DNA from: an uncultured Bacilli bacterium
GTDB taxonomy: Bacteria > Bacillota_I > Bacilli_A > RF39 > UBA660
DNA length: 64,000 bases
Direction: 5' to 3'
NCBI GenBank assembly: GCA_934098505.1
Contig: CAKOOR010000001.1
Coordinates: 382,831-446,830 of the forward strand
This document shows, piece after piece, positions 42,681 through 52,663 of the stretch (position 1 is its first letter; every line of letters begins with the position of its first letter). The notes beneath the pieces were generated by a model. It was given only the letters and a program-made list of their open reading frames with translations. It made no database searches and was not told where the DNA came from. The position numbers and the translations under genes were made by a program.

Positions 42681-44096
42681 TTAATTATTAATATGTTGAT
42701 GAATTTGGGGTGCTTCATCATCTAAAGCTTTAAAAATATAGCCCTGATTTTTAGCATATAGAATCATATTTTCAAGACTGCTTGCCGTATAGGATTTGAT
42801 ATCATGAAGTAATACGACATTAATTTTATTATAAGAAATAGTGTTTTTAAAGTATTTTAAAACGCAAGCATTTTTATCTGCAACTTTTCTACTAGCACAA
42901 GCACCGGCATCCTCAACTAAACTATTCCAGTCATAGTAGCGATATCCTTCTTCTGTTACTTTTTGAGTAAGAAGGGTCATAATTCCTTTACAACGACTTC
43001 TAGATATAGTATTAGAACTGCCACCAGGGAATCTAATATACTTAGCACGCGTCCCTGTGATTCTGGTAACTCGTTCTTGGACTTTATTTAAATCATCAAA
43101 GTATGTATCAACTGATTTATAAATATCATAATTATGGGAAGCTGTATGTAAGCCAACGGTATGACCTTCGTTAAACTCTCTTAGAATATCATCATCTGAC
43201 CCGCCATTAGTTACAAAGAAAGTGGCTTTAATATCATATTTTTTTAAAATATCAAGAATTTGATTAGTATAAGCTCCTGGTCCATCATCGAATGTTAAAT
43301 AAATAACGCCTTTAGTATTACTATCACTTACTACATAAACAGTTCTTTTAACAACAGTTTCGTTTTTATTATCACTAACTTTATAGGTAACCGTATAAGT
43401 TCCAGTCTTAGTATTGTCAATATTGTTTGTAACCTCAACTTTGTCAGTAAGATTGCCAAGACAATTATCTGTTGCTGTATAACCTGGTTCTTCATAATCA
43501 GTATTTAATGGTAAATAAATCTCTTTATTGCCTAATAATTTAATATCTGGAGCATCATCATCTTCAATAACAACTCTACGGCCAATAGATGTTTCATTAC
43601 CATAAGAATCAATTACTTTATAATAGACATAATCATTAGTCTTTGTAACAGTAACTTTATTTGTTATATCACCATCAATGTTATCTTTAGCCTCATACCC
43701 TTCTTCTTTATAATCTTCTATCTTGCAAAGTTTTACTTCACTATCTCCTTTTAAAGTAATAACTGGGCTTTCTTTATCAATAACCTTAATTTTCATTTCT
43801 TTAGTCGTTTTAAAAGGACCATTATAAATAGTAAAATCGGCTTTATAAGTTCCAAATTCTTTTTTTATATTATTAGAAACAATAACTTTATTAGTTATAT
43901 CTCTACCAAATAATGTAGCTTTATAATTATCATAAAAAAAATCATCATTTATATCCATAGTTATTTCATTATCTTTTATTTCTAATTTTGGATAACTTAA
44001 TAAACATACTAATATTAAAATTAAAGTAATAAATGTGTATCCTAAAAATCTTCTTGTTAATTTTGATAATTTTCTTTTCTTTTTAACTAATCTCAT
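42681..44096 (-). CDS. Polysaccharide deacetylase with N-terminal Ig-like (DUF5011) domains
   Basis: 471 residues. An N-terminal anchor (about 14-32) precedes two or three Ig-like DUF5011-type repeats with the SPVITLKGDSEVKL and APDIKLLGNKEIYLPL openings and E-x-GYxAxDN cores. A NodB domain follows: IYLTFDDGPGAY (catalytic Asp), HTVGLHTASHNYDIY (metal His pair), YIRFPGGSS, YYDWNSLVEDAG and VVLLHDIKSY. It probably deacetylates peptidoglycan, giving lysozyme resistance. The Ig-like repeats would space the enzyme from the membrane. A second deacetylase with a different linker is at 25630. Confidence 0.93.
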   Translation of the reverse strand: MRLVKKKRKLSKLTRRFLGYTFITLILILVCLLSYPKLEIKDNEITMDINDDFFYDNYKATLFGRDITNKVIVSNNIKKEFGTYKADFTIYNGPFKTTKEMKIKVIDKESPVITLKGDSEVKLCKIEDYKEEGYEAKDNIDGDITNKVTVTKTNDYVYYKVIDSYGNETSIGRRVVIEDDDAPDIKLLGNKEIYLPLNTDYEEPGYTATDNCLGNLTDKVEVTNNIDNTKTGTYTVTYKVSDNKNETVVKRTVYVVSDSNTKGVIYLTFDDGPGAYTNQILDILKKYDIKATFFVTNGGSDDDILREFNEGHTVGLHTASHNYDIYKSVDTYFDDLNKVQERVTRITGTRAKYIRFPGGSSNTISRSRCKGIMTLLTQKVTEEGYRYYDWNSLVEDAGACASRKVADKNACVLKYFKNTISYNKINVVLLHDIKSYTASSLENMILYAKNQGYIFKALDDEAPQIHQHINN

Positions 44097-44162
44097 AATA
44101 CATACCCTCTAACACCAATAATCATATCACGAAAAATTTAAGAAAGATACTAAAAAAAGTCA

Positions 44163-44182
44163 TTTGACAGTAGGTTGTCAAA
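44163..44182. promoter_or_regulatory. Inverted repeat TTTGACA-N6-TGTCAAA upstream of the deacetylase
   Basis: Perfect 7-base arms (44163-44169 and 44176-44182) lie 67 bases before the deacetylase start. It could be an operator, and it contains TTGACA on both strands. It lies in the gap between the channel-like gene and the deacetylase. Confidence 0.35.
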
Positions 44183-44232
44183 ATAATGATTATAATCTAT
44201 AAAATTTAAGATTAATATTTTAAAAGTCAGTT

Positions 44233-44276
44233 AAAAAAACTAGTAATTTCAAGATAAAATCTCTAATTATTAGTTT
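44233..44276 (-). terminator. Terminator of the channel-like gene
   Basis: On the minus strand AAACTAATAATT pairs with AATTACTAGTTT (one mismatch), followed by seven T. It abuts the gene's stop codon. Confidence 0.7.
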
Positions 44277-45362
44277 TTATTTTACAATTAATTTTAAATC
44301 ACTCATGACAATACTATTTTCCAAGTATTTATTATCATTTGTAAAAATAGTTAAACAAATTTCTTTTATTTCTTCTCTATTACCTTTTAATTTATTTAAA
44401 GGTATTTTTATTTTAGTAAAATTTTCATTTAATGTATATTTGGATTGATAATCTAATAATTTATTGACGCCAGATTTGATTTCAATAACTATTATAGCTT
44501 CTTTTATACTTTTTAAATTCCATTCTAAATAAGATTTATCATCATACTTATTTAGATTTAAATTATCAAAAGAATAATAAGCCATTAAGAATGTATTATT
44601 ACTATTAATCTCGTAAGTTAAAACTTTATTATTTAACTCTAATTTATTATTATTAGCTATAAGATTTATATCTTTAGTATTAAAGACAACTGGATTATTT
44701 AGTTTAGCCAGAGTAAGACCGACTATATTACCTGCTGTTATAGGAATTAATTTTATACTTTCTTGTCCCGTTTTCATATCGACAAATGACATACTAGCAT
44801 AAACTTGATATTCATTATTTTTTAAAATATTTTTAACTGTTTGATACCAGAATGTATCATCAAGTGAGGCTTCAAATGACCATGAAGATTTTTTCATGAT
44901 AATGGGAGCGTCATATTCCCTAGTAGTATTTTGATTTTGCTTAGCCTTAGCATTGTATAAAAAGAACTTAATATTAACATTACAAATATCGCTACCTTTA
45001 TTAATTAACGTAAATATGAGTTCATTATTTTTATAGTTAATATCTTCATCTAAAATAACATCATCTAGTCGCCAAAATAAGTTAATTGTTAGGTAAGTTG
45101 ACATAAGTGCCAAAGAAACAATACCTATCATGGCTAAAAAGTTTTGTAAAAAGGTTTCATCTTCTAGAGAACCATAACCGATTGTATAAAGAAAATAATT
45201 AAAAGCTTGACTAAAGATATCACTAAACGTAATTTTAGCGTTTAAAAAAGCAATAAGACTAATACCTAAGCATAAGACAAATATTAATAAACAAAAGACT
45301 ATAATGGTAATAATGATTTTTTTAAACTTAGTACTTAGTAATTCAGGTTTTCTTTTTTTCAT
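44277..45362 (-). CDS. Two-helix pore protein with TIGYG filter (divergent Kir-like K+ channel)
   Basis: 361 residues. Topology is a basic N-terminus, membrane helix 1 (about 14-40), a pore-loop-like segment (45-60), TIGYG at residues 60-64 (the potassium selectivity-filter motif), helix 2 (71-97) and a ~260-residue beta-rich cytoplasmic domain (ELIFTLINKGSDICNVNIKFFLYN ...). That order and the Ig-like C-terminal domain are what is known of bacterial inward-rectifier (KirBac) channels. Sequence similarity outside the filter is weak, so a general 2TM channel is safe and Kir-type is inferred. It starts 2 bases before the lepA stop region on the same strand. Confidence 0.65.
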   Translation of the reverse strand: MKKRKPELLSTKFKKIIITIIVFCLLIFVLCLGISLIAFLNAKITFSDIFSQAFNYFLYTIGYGSLEDETFLQNFLAMIGIVSLALMSTYLTINLFWRLDDVILDEDINYKNNELIFTLINKGSDICNVNIKFFLYNAKAKQNQNTTREYDAPIIMKKSSWSFEASLDDTFWYQTVKNILKNNEYQVYASMSFVDMKTGQESIKLIPITAGNIVGLTLAKLNNPVVFNTKDINLIANNNKLELNNKVLTYEINSNNTFLMAYYSFDNLNLNKYDDKSYLEWNLKSIKEAIIVIEIKSGVNKLLDYQSKYTLNENFTKIKIPLNKLKGNREEIKEICLTIFTNDNKYLENSIVMSDLKLIVK

Positions 45363-45363
45363 C

Positions 45364-47160
45364 TTACTTATCCTGTGAAAGAATACTTAAGAAAGCTTCT
45401 TGGGGTATTTCAACTGATCCCACCATTTTCATTCGTTTTTTACCTTCTTTTTGTTTTTCTAAAAGTTTACGCTTACGAGAAATATCACCGCCGTAGCACT
45501 TAGCCAAAACATCTTTACGCATAGCAGAAATATTTTCACGGGCGATGACTTTAGAACCAATACTAGCTTGGATTGGAACTTGAAATAATTGTTTAGGAAT
45601 AACATCTTTTAATTTAGAAACGATTTGTTTGCCTCGATTGTAGGCAAAGTCTTTGTGAACAATAACTGATAAGGCATCAACAACTTCTTTATTTAACATA
45701 ATATCCATTTTAACTAAATCACTAGCTTTATAACCAATAAGTTCATAATCAAAGGAAGCATAGCCAGAAGTTGCACTTTTTAATTTATCAAAGAAATCAT
45801 AAACAATCTCGGCAAGAGGTATTTCATAATGAATATTAACACGGGTTGGGTCGATGTAATCCATACTTAGGTAATTGCCTCTTTTATCTTGACATAACTC
45901 CATAATGGCGCCGACATATTCACTTGGTACAAATATATTAGTTTTAATATAAGGTTCTTTTATTTCTTTAATAACTTGGCGATCGGGCATCTTATTAGGC
46001 GAATCCACCATAATAGTTTCATTATTAGTAAGCGTTACTTCGTAGATAACGGATGGTGAGGTGGCTATACAATCAATATTGAATTCTCTAGTAATTCGTT
46101 CGATAATAATATCCATATGTAAAAGACCCAAGAAGCCGCAGCGGAAACCAAAGCCTAAGGCATCGGATGTTTCTGGTTCAAATATTAACGACGCATCAGA
46201 TAACTTTAATTTTTCTAAAGCTTCTCTTAAAGCTGGAAATTTACTAGAATCAATTGGGAAAAGTCCTGAGTAAACCATGGGTTTCATTGGCTTATAACCA
46301 GGAAGTGGTAAAGACGCTGGATCATCTTCTAAGGTAATAGTATCACCAACTTCAACCGTTGAAATATCTTTAATAGCGGCAACTATCCACCCTACTTCGC
46401 CGGATACTAACATGTCCTTTTTTTGTTCTTTAGGATTATTAATACCTAATTCAACTATTTCATAAGTATGTCCAGAAGCCATCATTTTTATTTTGTCTTT
46501 AACTTTTAAAGTACCATCTACTACTCTAACATGAACAACAACCCCACGATAAGCATCAAAAGCACTATCAAAGATTAAGGCTCTTGTTTTCTTAGAATTA
46601 TCTATTACAGGTGCAGGAATTCTTTCGACGATAGCATCTAAGAGCTTATCTACCCCTACTCCAGTTTTACCAGAGCATAAAATAATTTCTTCTTCTTTAA
46701 ATCCTAATACATCACATAACTCTTTTGTTACTTTAGGAATATCAGCATTAGGTAAATCGATTTTATTAATAACAGGAATAATTTTTAGGTCGCACTCCAT
46801 AGCTAGATATAGGTTAGCAAGGGTTTGAGCTTCGATTCCCTGAGCGGCATCAACTACTAAAATAGCCCCTTCACAAGCGGCAAGACTTCTGGATACTTCA
46901 TAGGAAAAGTCGACATGACCGGGAGTATCAATTAAGTGAAAGGTATAGTCTTCATTATGATATTTATAATTTAATTGAACAGCATTAAGTTTAATCGTAA
47001 TACCTCGTTCACGCTCTAAATCCATACTATCAAGTAATTGATCTTTCATTTGTCTTTTATCAACTGCGCCCGTCATTTCTAAGATACGGTCAGCTAAAGT
47101 TGACTTACCATGATCAATATGGGCAATAATGGAAAAATTTCTAATATTTTGTTGTTTCAT
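45364..47160 (-). CDS. lepA: Elongation factor 4 (LepA), ribosomal back-translocase GTPase
   Basis: About 598 residues. G1 [11 protein letters not shown]3 [13 protein letters not shown]4 NKIDLPNAD and the LepA C-terminal domain ([26 protein letters not shown]) are intact. EF4 acts on stalled or mistranslocated ribosomes. The ATG at 47160 starts [10 protein letters not shown], the usual start, with GGATGTG upstream; the longer frame to 47229 is not plausible. Confidence 0.97.
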   Translation of the reverse strand: MKQQNIRNFSIIAHIDHGKSTLADRILEMTGAVDKRQMKDQLLDSMDLERERGITIKLNAVQLNYKYHNEDYTFHLIDTPGHVDFSYEVSRSLAACEGAILVVDAAQGIEAQTLANLYLAMECDLKIIPVINKIDLPNADIPKVTKELCDVLGFKEEEIILCSGKTGVGVDKLLDAIVERIPAPVIDNSKKTRALIFDSAFDAYRGVVVHVRVVDGTLKVKDKIKMMASGHTYEIVELGINNPKEQKKDMLVSGEVGWIVAAIKDISTVEVGDTITLEDDPASLPLPGYKPMKPMVYSGLFPIDSSKFPALREALEKLKLSDASLIFEPETSDALGFGFRCGFLGLLHMDIIIERITREFNIDCIATSPSVIYEVTLTNNETIMVDSPNKMPDRQVIKEIKEPYIKTNIFVPSEYVGAIMELCQDKRGNYLSMDYIDPTRVNIHYEIPLAEIVYDFFDKLKSATSGYASFDYELIGYKASDLVKMDIMLNKEVVDALSVIVHKDFAYNRGKQIVSKLKDVIPKQLFQVPIQASIGSKVIARENISAMRKDVLAKCYGGDISRKRKLLEKQKEGKKRMKMVGSVEIPQEAFLSILSQDK

Positions 47161-47485
47161 AAAATTCACATCCAAGTAGTATTTTAACAAATATTTGCTA
47201 ATTACGATAGTAAATATTCCTTTTTTCATAAAAAAAGATAAAATTAATAGGAAAAGTTATTTATATTCTTGGTTCGAGTTAAAACATTTAAAATATGTTT
47301 ATATTTATCAATAAGAGCTTCTAAAGTCACATGATACTTTTTTTCTAATTCTAAATTTATATTGAAAACTTATCTGTAATAAGTTATTTGAAAGATAAAT
47401 TATAAAGAGCGGTTGATTAATTAAAAGAAAACTAACTATTTAAATAAGCCTAGAAATTTAGCAACTTATCTATTTAGTTAGTTTT
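47161..47485. other. Intergenic region between lepA and lon with a possible gene relic
   Basis: 325 bases. The right end holds the lon terminator. On the minus strand about 47244-47370 a frame without a start codon reads NLELEKKYHVTLEALIDKY and continues to a stop, and looks like a helical protein fragment, possibly a decayed gene. The left end carries the lepA ribosome site. No RNA motif was recognised. Confidence 0.5.
47430..47483 (-). terminator. Terminator of lon
   Basis: AACTAACTA (47430-47438) pairs with TAGTTAGTT (47475-47483). The 36-base loop may fold further. On the minus strand a T-rich run follows the stem. Confidence 0.7.
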
Positions 47486-49795
47486 TTATTCAATAAGAAA
47501 TAATTTTTCAAATATTTCTTTATAATCAGAAACACCATGAATTGTCAATTTGTTTAAAATATCTTTAGGTATTTCTTCTAAGTTTTTTAGATTATTATTG
47601 GGAATGAAAATCGTTTTAATTCCTTTATTATAAGCTCCAATAATTTTTTCTTTAATGCCTCCTACTTCTAAAATCTCGCCATTTAAACCAATTTCCCCAG
47701 TCATGGCAATTTCTTTCGAAATAGGTTTATTTAGTAAAAGACTTAAGATGCTACTAGTAATACTTACACCAGCAGAAGGACCATCTTTAGGTGTTGCCCC
47801 TTCTAAAAAATGAATATGGATATTACGGTTATCAAAATAATAGTCATTAACTTTAAAATAATCTTTATTGCTTCTAATATAGCTTATAGCAACCTCTATC
47901 GACTCCGTTATAACATTTCCTAGAGAGCCAGTCGTTATAATCTCCCCCTTACCATCAAAAAGACAGGACTCGATTTCCATAACAATGCCACCTAAAGGGG
48001 TATAAGCAAGAGCGTTGATGATACCAGGGCTTTCGATATCTAATGGCTTAGAATCAAGAAATTTCTTAGATCCTAAATATTTAGTAACCATTTCAGTAGT
48101 AATATTTAATTTCATAGTATCATCATCATACGCTAAAATAAGTTTCCGCATTATTTGCTCTAAGCATCTTTTTAAGCTACGTAAACCAGCTTCACAAGTA
48201 TAAGAAATGATGACTTCTTTAATAGCATCATCATCAATTTTGACATCACGAGCACTTATTAAATAATTTTTAAAAATAGATGGCAATAAATACTTTTTAG
48301 CAATATCAATTTTTTCTTCTAAAGTGTAACTTGATAGTTCAATAATTTCTAGGCGATCATATAAGGCTGGTGGAATATTTTCAATATCGTTAGCGGAGGC
48401 AATAAACATAACATTAGAAATGTCAAAAGGTTCTTCTAAGTAATTATCCGTAAATAAATAATTTTGTTCTGGATCGATTATTTCTAGCAAAGCACTGGCT
48501 GGGTCGCCATTATAGTTTTTAACCATCTTATCAATTTCGTCAATTAAAATAACTGGATTTTTAACTTGACACTTTTTAATAGCTTGCATTATTTTACCCA
48601 TATTACTACCTAAATAGGTTCGACGACTTCCCATAAGCTCCGTGACATCATTTAAACCACCAACACTTAATTTGTAGAATTCGCGGTTTAAAGCTTTGGC
48701 AATGGCAATAGAAATAGAAGTTTTACCAACGCCAGGGGCACCAACTAGGCAAAGAATAGGACTTTTAATATTGGGATTACGACGTTTTAAAGCAACATAC
48801 TCCAAAATTCGATTTTTAACTTTTTCTAAGCCATAGTGGCTTTTGGTTAAAGCTTTTTTTACTTTATCTAAATCCAATTCTTCTACTTTGGTCTTATTCC
48901 ATGGCAAATTTAAAATAGTATCTAAATAATTTTGCACAATAGCACGTTCCGGATGACCTTCGGGTAAATAATCTAATTTTTTGATTTCCAAAGCTATCTT
49001 ATTCTTAGTGGGAATTGGCATGACTAAATCATCTAAAAGATTAAAATAATCATTTTGAACTTTTTTATCGTCTTTATCTTCGCCTAATTCTTTTTTGATA
49101 TATTTTAATTTTTCCTTTAAAATATATTCTCTTTGATTGGACTCCATTTCTTCTCTTAAAGTATCTTCAATCTTATAATCCAATTCACAAACTTCAATTT
49201 CAACTGAAATATCATAAATTAAGTTAGTAGCGCGTTTTATGGGGTCAAATTCATTCATGTAATTAACTTTTTTCTCAAAACTTAGAGGGATAAAAGTAGC
49301 AACAATATCAGTTAATTTATTTAAATCATTAATTTGAGCAATTTGGGATAAAACGCTATTAGAAATGGTATGAGATATATTAATATAGGTGGTTAAAGTT
49401 TTAATTAATTTTCTTTTAAGTGCTGTTTCAGAAACAATATCACTTTTTATATCCGTTATATTTGAAGTAATACCCATAACAATATTTTTATTATCTTCAA
49501 AATTACGATATTTATCAATTTTAACACGAGTGGTGCCGATAATGGTTAAACGAATATTACCATTTGGAAGGTCAATAATATTTTTAATGGTGCCAACAAC
49601 ACCAATCGAAGGTAAATCATTAATACTAGGTTCTTCTTCTAAAGTATCTTTAGGACAAACTAAAAGTAAATTACCATTATGATGTTTATTAGATATTGCA
49701 ACTAAAATATCGTCTTTTTTTGTTTCTACTTTAATCTCTTGATTAGGAAGAATGATTAAGTCTTTAAGAATCATCACTGGTAGATAATTATTCAT
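47486..49795 (-). CDS. lon: ATP-dependent Lon protease (LonA)
   Basis: About 769 residues. N-terminal LON substrate domain (LPVMILKDLIILPN), AAA+ module with Walker A VGAPGVGKTSISI, sensor and Walker B region VILIDEIDKM, and a C-terminal S16 protease domain with the catalytic Ser in GATPKDGPSAGVSI and the Lys in GGIKEKIIGA. Degrades misfolded and regulatory proteins. The ATG at 49795 has GGATGTGG upstream and is preferred to the frame reaching 49834. Length is normal. Confidence 0.97.
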   Translation of the reverse strand: MNNYLPVMILKDLIILPNQEIKVETKKDDILVAISNKHHNGNLLLVCPKDTLEEEPSINDLPSIGVVGTIKNIIDLPNGNIRLTIIGTTRVKIDKYRNFEDNKNIVMGITSNITDIKSDIVSETALKRKLIKTLTTYINISHTISNSVLSQIAQINDLNKLTDIVATFIPLSFEKKVNYMNEFDPIKRATNLIYDISVEIEVCELDYKIEDTLREEMESNQREYILKEKLKYIKKELGEDKDDKKVQNDYFNLLDDLVMPIPTKNKIALEIKKLDYLPEGHPERAIVQNYLDTILNLPWNKTKVEELDLDKVKKALTKSHYGLEKVKNRILEYVALKRRNPNIKSPILCLVGAPGVGKTSISIAIAKALNREFYKLSVGGLNDVTELMGSRRTYLGSNMGKIMQAIKKCQVKNPVILIDEIDKMVKNYNGDPASALLEIIDPEQNYLFTDNYLEEPFDISNVMFIASANDIENIPPALYDRLEIIELSSYTLEEKIDIAKKYLLPSIFKNYLISARDVKIDDDAIKEVIISYTCEAGLRSLKRCLEQIMRKLILAYDDDTMKLNITTEMVTKYLGSKKFLDSKPLDIESPGIINALAYTPLGGIVMEIESCLFDGKGEIITTGSLGNVITESIEVAISYIRSNKDYFKVNDYYFDNRNIHIHFLEGATPKDGPSAGVSITSSILSLLLNKPISKEIAMTGEIGLNGEILEVGGIKEKIIGAYNKGIKTIFIPNNNLKNLEEIPKDILNKLTIHGVSDYKEIFEKLFLIE

Positions 49796-50151
49796 ATAAC
49801 CACATCCATTTATAACTAATCTATATAGTATCAAGTTAGAGCCTGTTTTACAAGTTTTTTTCAGTATTTTTTAGGTTTTTTAAGACTATTTAAGTTAAAG
49901 TTTTAGAAGGGCAAATTTTATATTTATTAAATTTAGCTAAAAGGGGAATTGGAGGATATACTTGTTTACTTGTCATTTTAATTTAAATTCTATTTAATCT
50001 TTATATAAAATAATGAAAGTATTACTAGTACTTATTATATTATATAGATATAGTCTGCTTTGTGAAAAAAGTTTTAACTACTATTTCACATAAAATCCAT
50101 AGTAAATTAAAAACTTTTATGGTACAATTTAATTATGGAGGTTAGATATTT
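49796..50151. other. Divergent intergenic region between lon and hpf
   Basis: 356 AT-rich bases between two divergent stress genes. The right end contains an extended -10 promoter for hpf (50120-50128). Promoter-like AT-rich sequence for lon is present near 49800-49860, but no consensus CIRCE or CtsR operator was recognised. A 26-codon ATG frame in the middle lacks a ribosome site and is not called. Confidence 0.6.
50120..50128 (+). promoter_or_regulatory. Extended -10 promoter for hpf
   Basis: TGGTACAAT lies 24 bases before the hpf start and upstream of GGAGG. No strong -35. Confidence 0.6.
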
Positions 50152-50691
50152 ATGAAATTAAATATTAGAGGAAAAAATTTAAGTGTTACACCAGCAATAA
50201 AGGAGTATATTGAAAAGAAACTAAGTAAGTTAGATAAATACTTCAAAGATGGCGATAATACTACTTCCAATGTTATTATCAAGACAAGAGCTAATAAAGA
50301 TGTTATTGAAGTAACTATTCTTAAGGACTCCACGGTTATTAGAGCCGAGGTCATGGATGATGATCTATATACAGCAATTGACTTGGTAGCAGAAAAATTA
50401 GAAAGGCAAATAAGAAAAAACAAAGAGAAATACAATACAATAAGAGCCAAGAAAAATAAAGATTTAGAAAGTATTTTTAAAGATTTTGATGGCGATAAAG
50501 AAGATTCTGAGCCAACTGTGGTAAAAAGAAAAGTAATTGATACTTCTAAACCGATGGATATTAATGAGGCTATTTTACAAATGGAATTTGTTTCTCATGA
50601 TTTCTTTATTTTTAAAGATAGTCAAACAGAACAAATATGTGTTTTATATAAAAGATGTGACGGCAACTACGGCGTTATCGAAGTTAAATAA
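50152..50691 (+). CDS. hpf: Long-form ribosome hibernation promoting factor
   Basis: 179 residues. The N-terminal domain starts MKLNIRGKNLSVTPAIKEYIEKKL. A linker (about 105-125) leads to the C-terminal dimerisation domain (MDINEAILQMEFVSHDFFIFKDSQTE ... VLYKRCDGNYGVIE). Long HPF makes 100S ribosome dimers in resting cells. Length is normal. It has its own promoter and terminator and is divergent from lon. Confidence 0.95.
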   Translation: MKLNIRGKNLSVTPAIKEYIEKKLSKLDKYFKDGDNTTSNVIIKTRANKDVIEVTILKDSTVIRAEVMDDDLYTAIDLVAEKLERQIRKNKEKYNTIRAKKNKDLESIFKDFDGDKEDSEPTVVKRKVIDTSKPMDINEAILQMEFVSHDFFIFKDSQTEQICVLYKRCDGNYGVIEVK

Positions 50692-50711
50692 TATTTTTAA
50701 TAAATTAATTT

Positions 50712-50756
50712 AAAAGAGTGATTTTGTTGATAATTTCAACTTTGGATCACTCTTTT
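50712..50756 (+). terminator. Terminator of hpf
   Basis: AAAAGAGTGAT (50712-50722) pairs with ATCACTCTTTT (50746-50756), followed by T residues. Confidence 0.8.
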
Positions 50757-50799
50757 TTATATCTAAAAATTTAATAATCGTTATTTATAAAACAAACTG

Positions 50800-51378
50800 T
50801 TAATTCTTGTTCTTCTGTAAGTTTAACTTAAGTCCTTTATTTTCCATTTCTTCTTTTTCTAAATATTCAACATAAGCCTCTAAAGGATTTAAAATGGGAT
50901 GACCATCAAAAGTGATGGTGTTCCAACTTTTACCTAAATTTGGGGTTAATTTAGCACTGATATCGGCTGCAAAGTCGGTACAATACCCCGTAAAATATGA
51001 CAAACAGTATTTGATACTTTCTATTTGCAAAGAATTAGGCTTGCTTCCTTCAAAGATACAAAGATATTTTGGCATGTTTAAAACTCTTTCCATGGATGGT
51101 GAATTTAAAATAACAACAAACCCCATCATATTAAAAAAATAAGCAACATTAAAAGGACTTATTTTATCTTGAGAAACAATACCCTCATCAATATGCTCGG
51201 CTATTTTATTGTCAGGATATAAAAAATCAGCAATCTCTAAAAGGTAATCACGGTGTCTTAAAGGACCATTAATAATGCCGTTTGCATAAATATTACCACT
51301 TCTATCGATTACTAAAACTTTAGTATTAATTAATTTTTCCCTATTTTCTTGTTTATTTTCTACATTTACTACTTCCAT
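50800..51378 (-). CDS. Hypothetical cytoplasmic protein
   Basis: About 192 residues, no signal peptide or membrane segment. Conserved-looking parts are VLVIDRSGNIYANGIINGP and HRDYLLEIADFLYPDN. No family recognised. The ATG at 51378 has GGGAAA upstream. It is divergent from the thioredoxin-like operon and convergent with hpf. Confidence 0.6.
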   Translation of the reverse strand: MEVVNVENKQENREKLINTKVLVIDRSGNIYANGIINGPLRHRDYLLEIADFLYPDNKIAEHIDEGIVSQDKISPFNVAYFFNMMGFVVILNSPSMERVLNMPKYLCIFEGSKPNSLQIESIKYCLSYFTGYCTDFAADISAKLTPNLGKSWNTITFDGHPILNPLEAYVEYLEKEEMENKGLKLNLQKNKN

Positions 51379-51537
51379 AATATTTCCCACTTTCACTACA
51401 CTACTTCTTGATTATATAAAGATTTTTTAGAAATTTCTAGACTTTTGGTTATCTTTTATGAAAAAGTAATAAAATTTTATGATATTTGTGCAAAAAGCAC
51501 TTATATTTATGGTATTATTAATTACGGAGATGGTATT

Positions 51538-51984
51538 ATGCGAAAGAAAAAAAATATAATTTTGGGAGTTTTAATAGTTATTTTAGTGATACTAGTTTGT
51601 ACACTATTATTTATTTTAGGAAAAAAATCGGATTATAAAAGTGTTGTAAATATTGATTTAGCAGGTTTTAAGGAAAAAGTGGCTAATAAAGAAAAATTTG
51701 TATTAGTAGTTACCCAAACAGGTTGCTCACACTGTATAGCTTATTTACCAGTTTTAGAAGAAATTGGAGAGGAATATAAATTAACCTTTTATGATATTAA
51801 TATGACTGATTTATCCGATGAAGAAAAAACAGAATTTAATAAATTGGTTAGAATTAGTGGCACCCCAACAACTATTTTCTATACAGATGGCGAAGAACAG
51901 TCAACAGCAACGAGATTAGTAGGCGAAAAAACAAAAGAAAAAATTATTAGTCGTCTAAAAAGTGAGGGTTACATAAATGAATAG
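51538..51984 (+). CDS. Membrane-anchored thioredoxin-like protein (CSHC motif)
   Basis: About 148 residues. A membrane helix (about 8-28) and a short linker precede a thioredoxin fold with LVVTQTGCSHCIAYLPVLEEI (active site CSHC) and cis-Pro in SGTPTTIFYTDGE. The active site faces outside the membrane, suggesting redox handling of secreted proteins. The start at 51538 (GGAGATGG upstream) is chosen over 51445, which would add a long unusual leader. It overlaps the CPBP gene by 8 bases, forming an operon with the metallophosphoesterase. Confidence 0.85.
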   Translation: MRKKKNIILGVLIVILVILVCTLLFILGKKSDYKSVVNIDLAGFKEKVANKEKFVLVVTQTGCSHCIAYLPVLEEIGEEYKLTFYDINMTDLSDEEKTEFNKLVRISGTPTTIFYTDGEEQSTATRLVGEKTKEKIISRLKSEGYINE

Positions 51985-52654
51985 GCTCCTTAAATTTGGG
52001 AAGGGATTATTGGGAGTTTTTCTCTTTTTTGCTATCCAACTAGGTTTACAACTTTTGTTTTATAACATTTTAGCCAAAAATAATTTAGTAGTTAATAATA
52101 TTCTTTATATTTTAATTGAACTAATTTTAATGGTTGTTTTAGCTTTAATGAATAAAAAGAAGTTAAAAGATGATTATGATGATTTTAATACAAACTACAA
52201 GAAGTATTTAAAATATGGTTTTAAATTATGGCTTATTGGGTTAATAATTATGATGGTTAGTAATGCTTTAATTGCTAATGTAACAGGTGGTATTGCTAGT
52301 AATGAGGATTTAAATCGTAAAATGATGTTAGAGTATCCAGTATATATGATCCTTTCGACAATGATTTTAGCACCTATTGTGGAAGAACTAACATTTAGAG
52401 GGACTTTCAAAGAAGCTTTTAAAAATAAAACCTTATTTATTTTATTTACGGCTTTGCTATTTTCTGGAGTTCATGTTTTAAATAATATAACTAGTCCGGT
52501 GGAATTACTTTATTTTATTCCTTATGGAGCATTATCAATAGCATTTGGTAAAATTTATATGGAAACGGATAATATTTATACAACAATGGTAATTCATTCA
52601 TTTCATAATAGTTTAAGTATTATTCTGTTAGTACTTATGTACTTAACAAGTTAG
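51977..52654 (+). CDS. CPBP-family intramembrane metalloprotease
   Basis: 225 residues, about six to seven membrane helices. The CPBP/Abi signature is intact: APIVEELTFRGTFKEAF (Glu-Glu-x3-Arg), ALLFSGVHVLNN and VIHSFHNSLS. These proteins cleave CAAX or other membrane substrates, or act in bacteriocin immunity. The thioredoxin-like gene overlaps its start; the metallophosphoesterase follows by 9 bases. Substrate unknown. Confidence 0.9.
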   Translation: MNRLLKFGKGLLGVFLFFAIQLGLQLLFYNILAKNNLVVNNILYILIELILMVVLALMNKKKLKDDYDDFNTNYKKYLKYGFKLWLIGLIIMMVSNALIANVTGGIASNEDLNRKMMLEYPVYMILSTMILAPIVEELTFRGTFKEAFKNKTLFILFTALLFSGVHVLNNITSPVELLYFIPYGALSIAFGKIYMETDNIYTTMVIHSFHNSLSIILLVLMYLTS

Positions 52655-52663
52655 GGAATTATT

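Noticed and set aside
50013..50093. 26-codon ATG frame between lon and hpf
   Set aside because: No ribosome site, no similarity, and it lies in the hpf promoter region.
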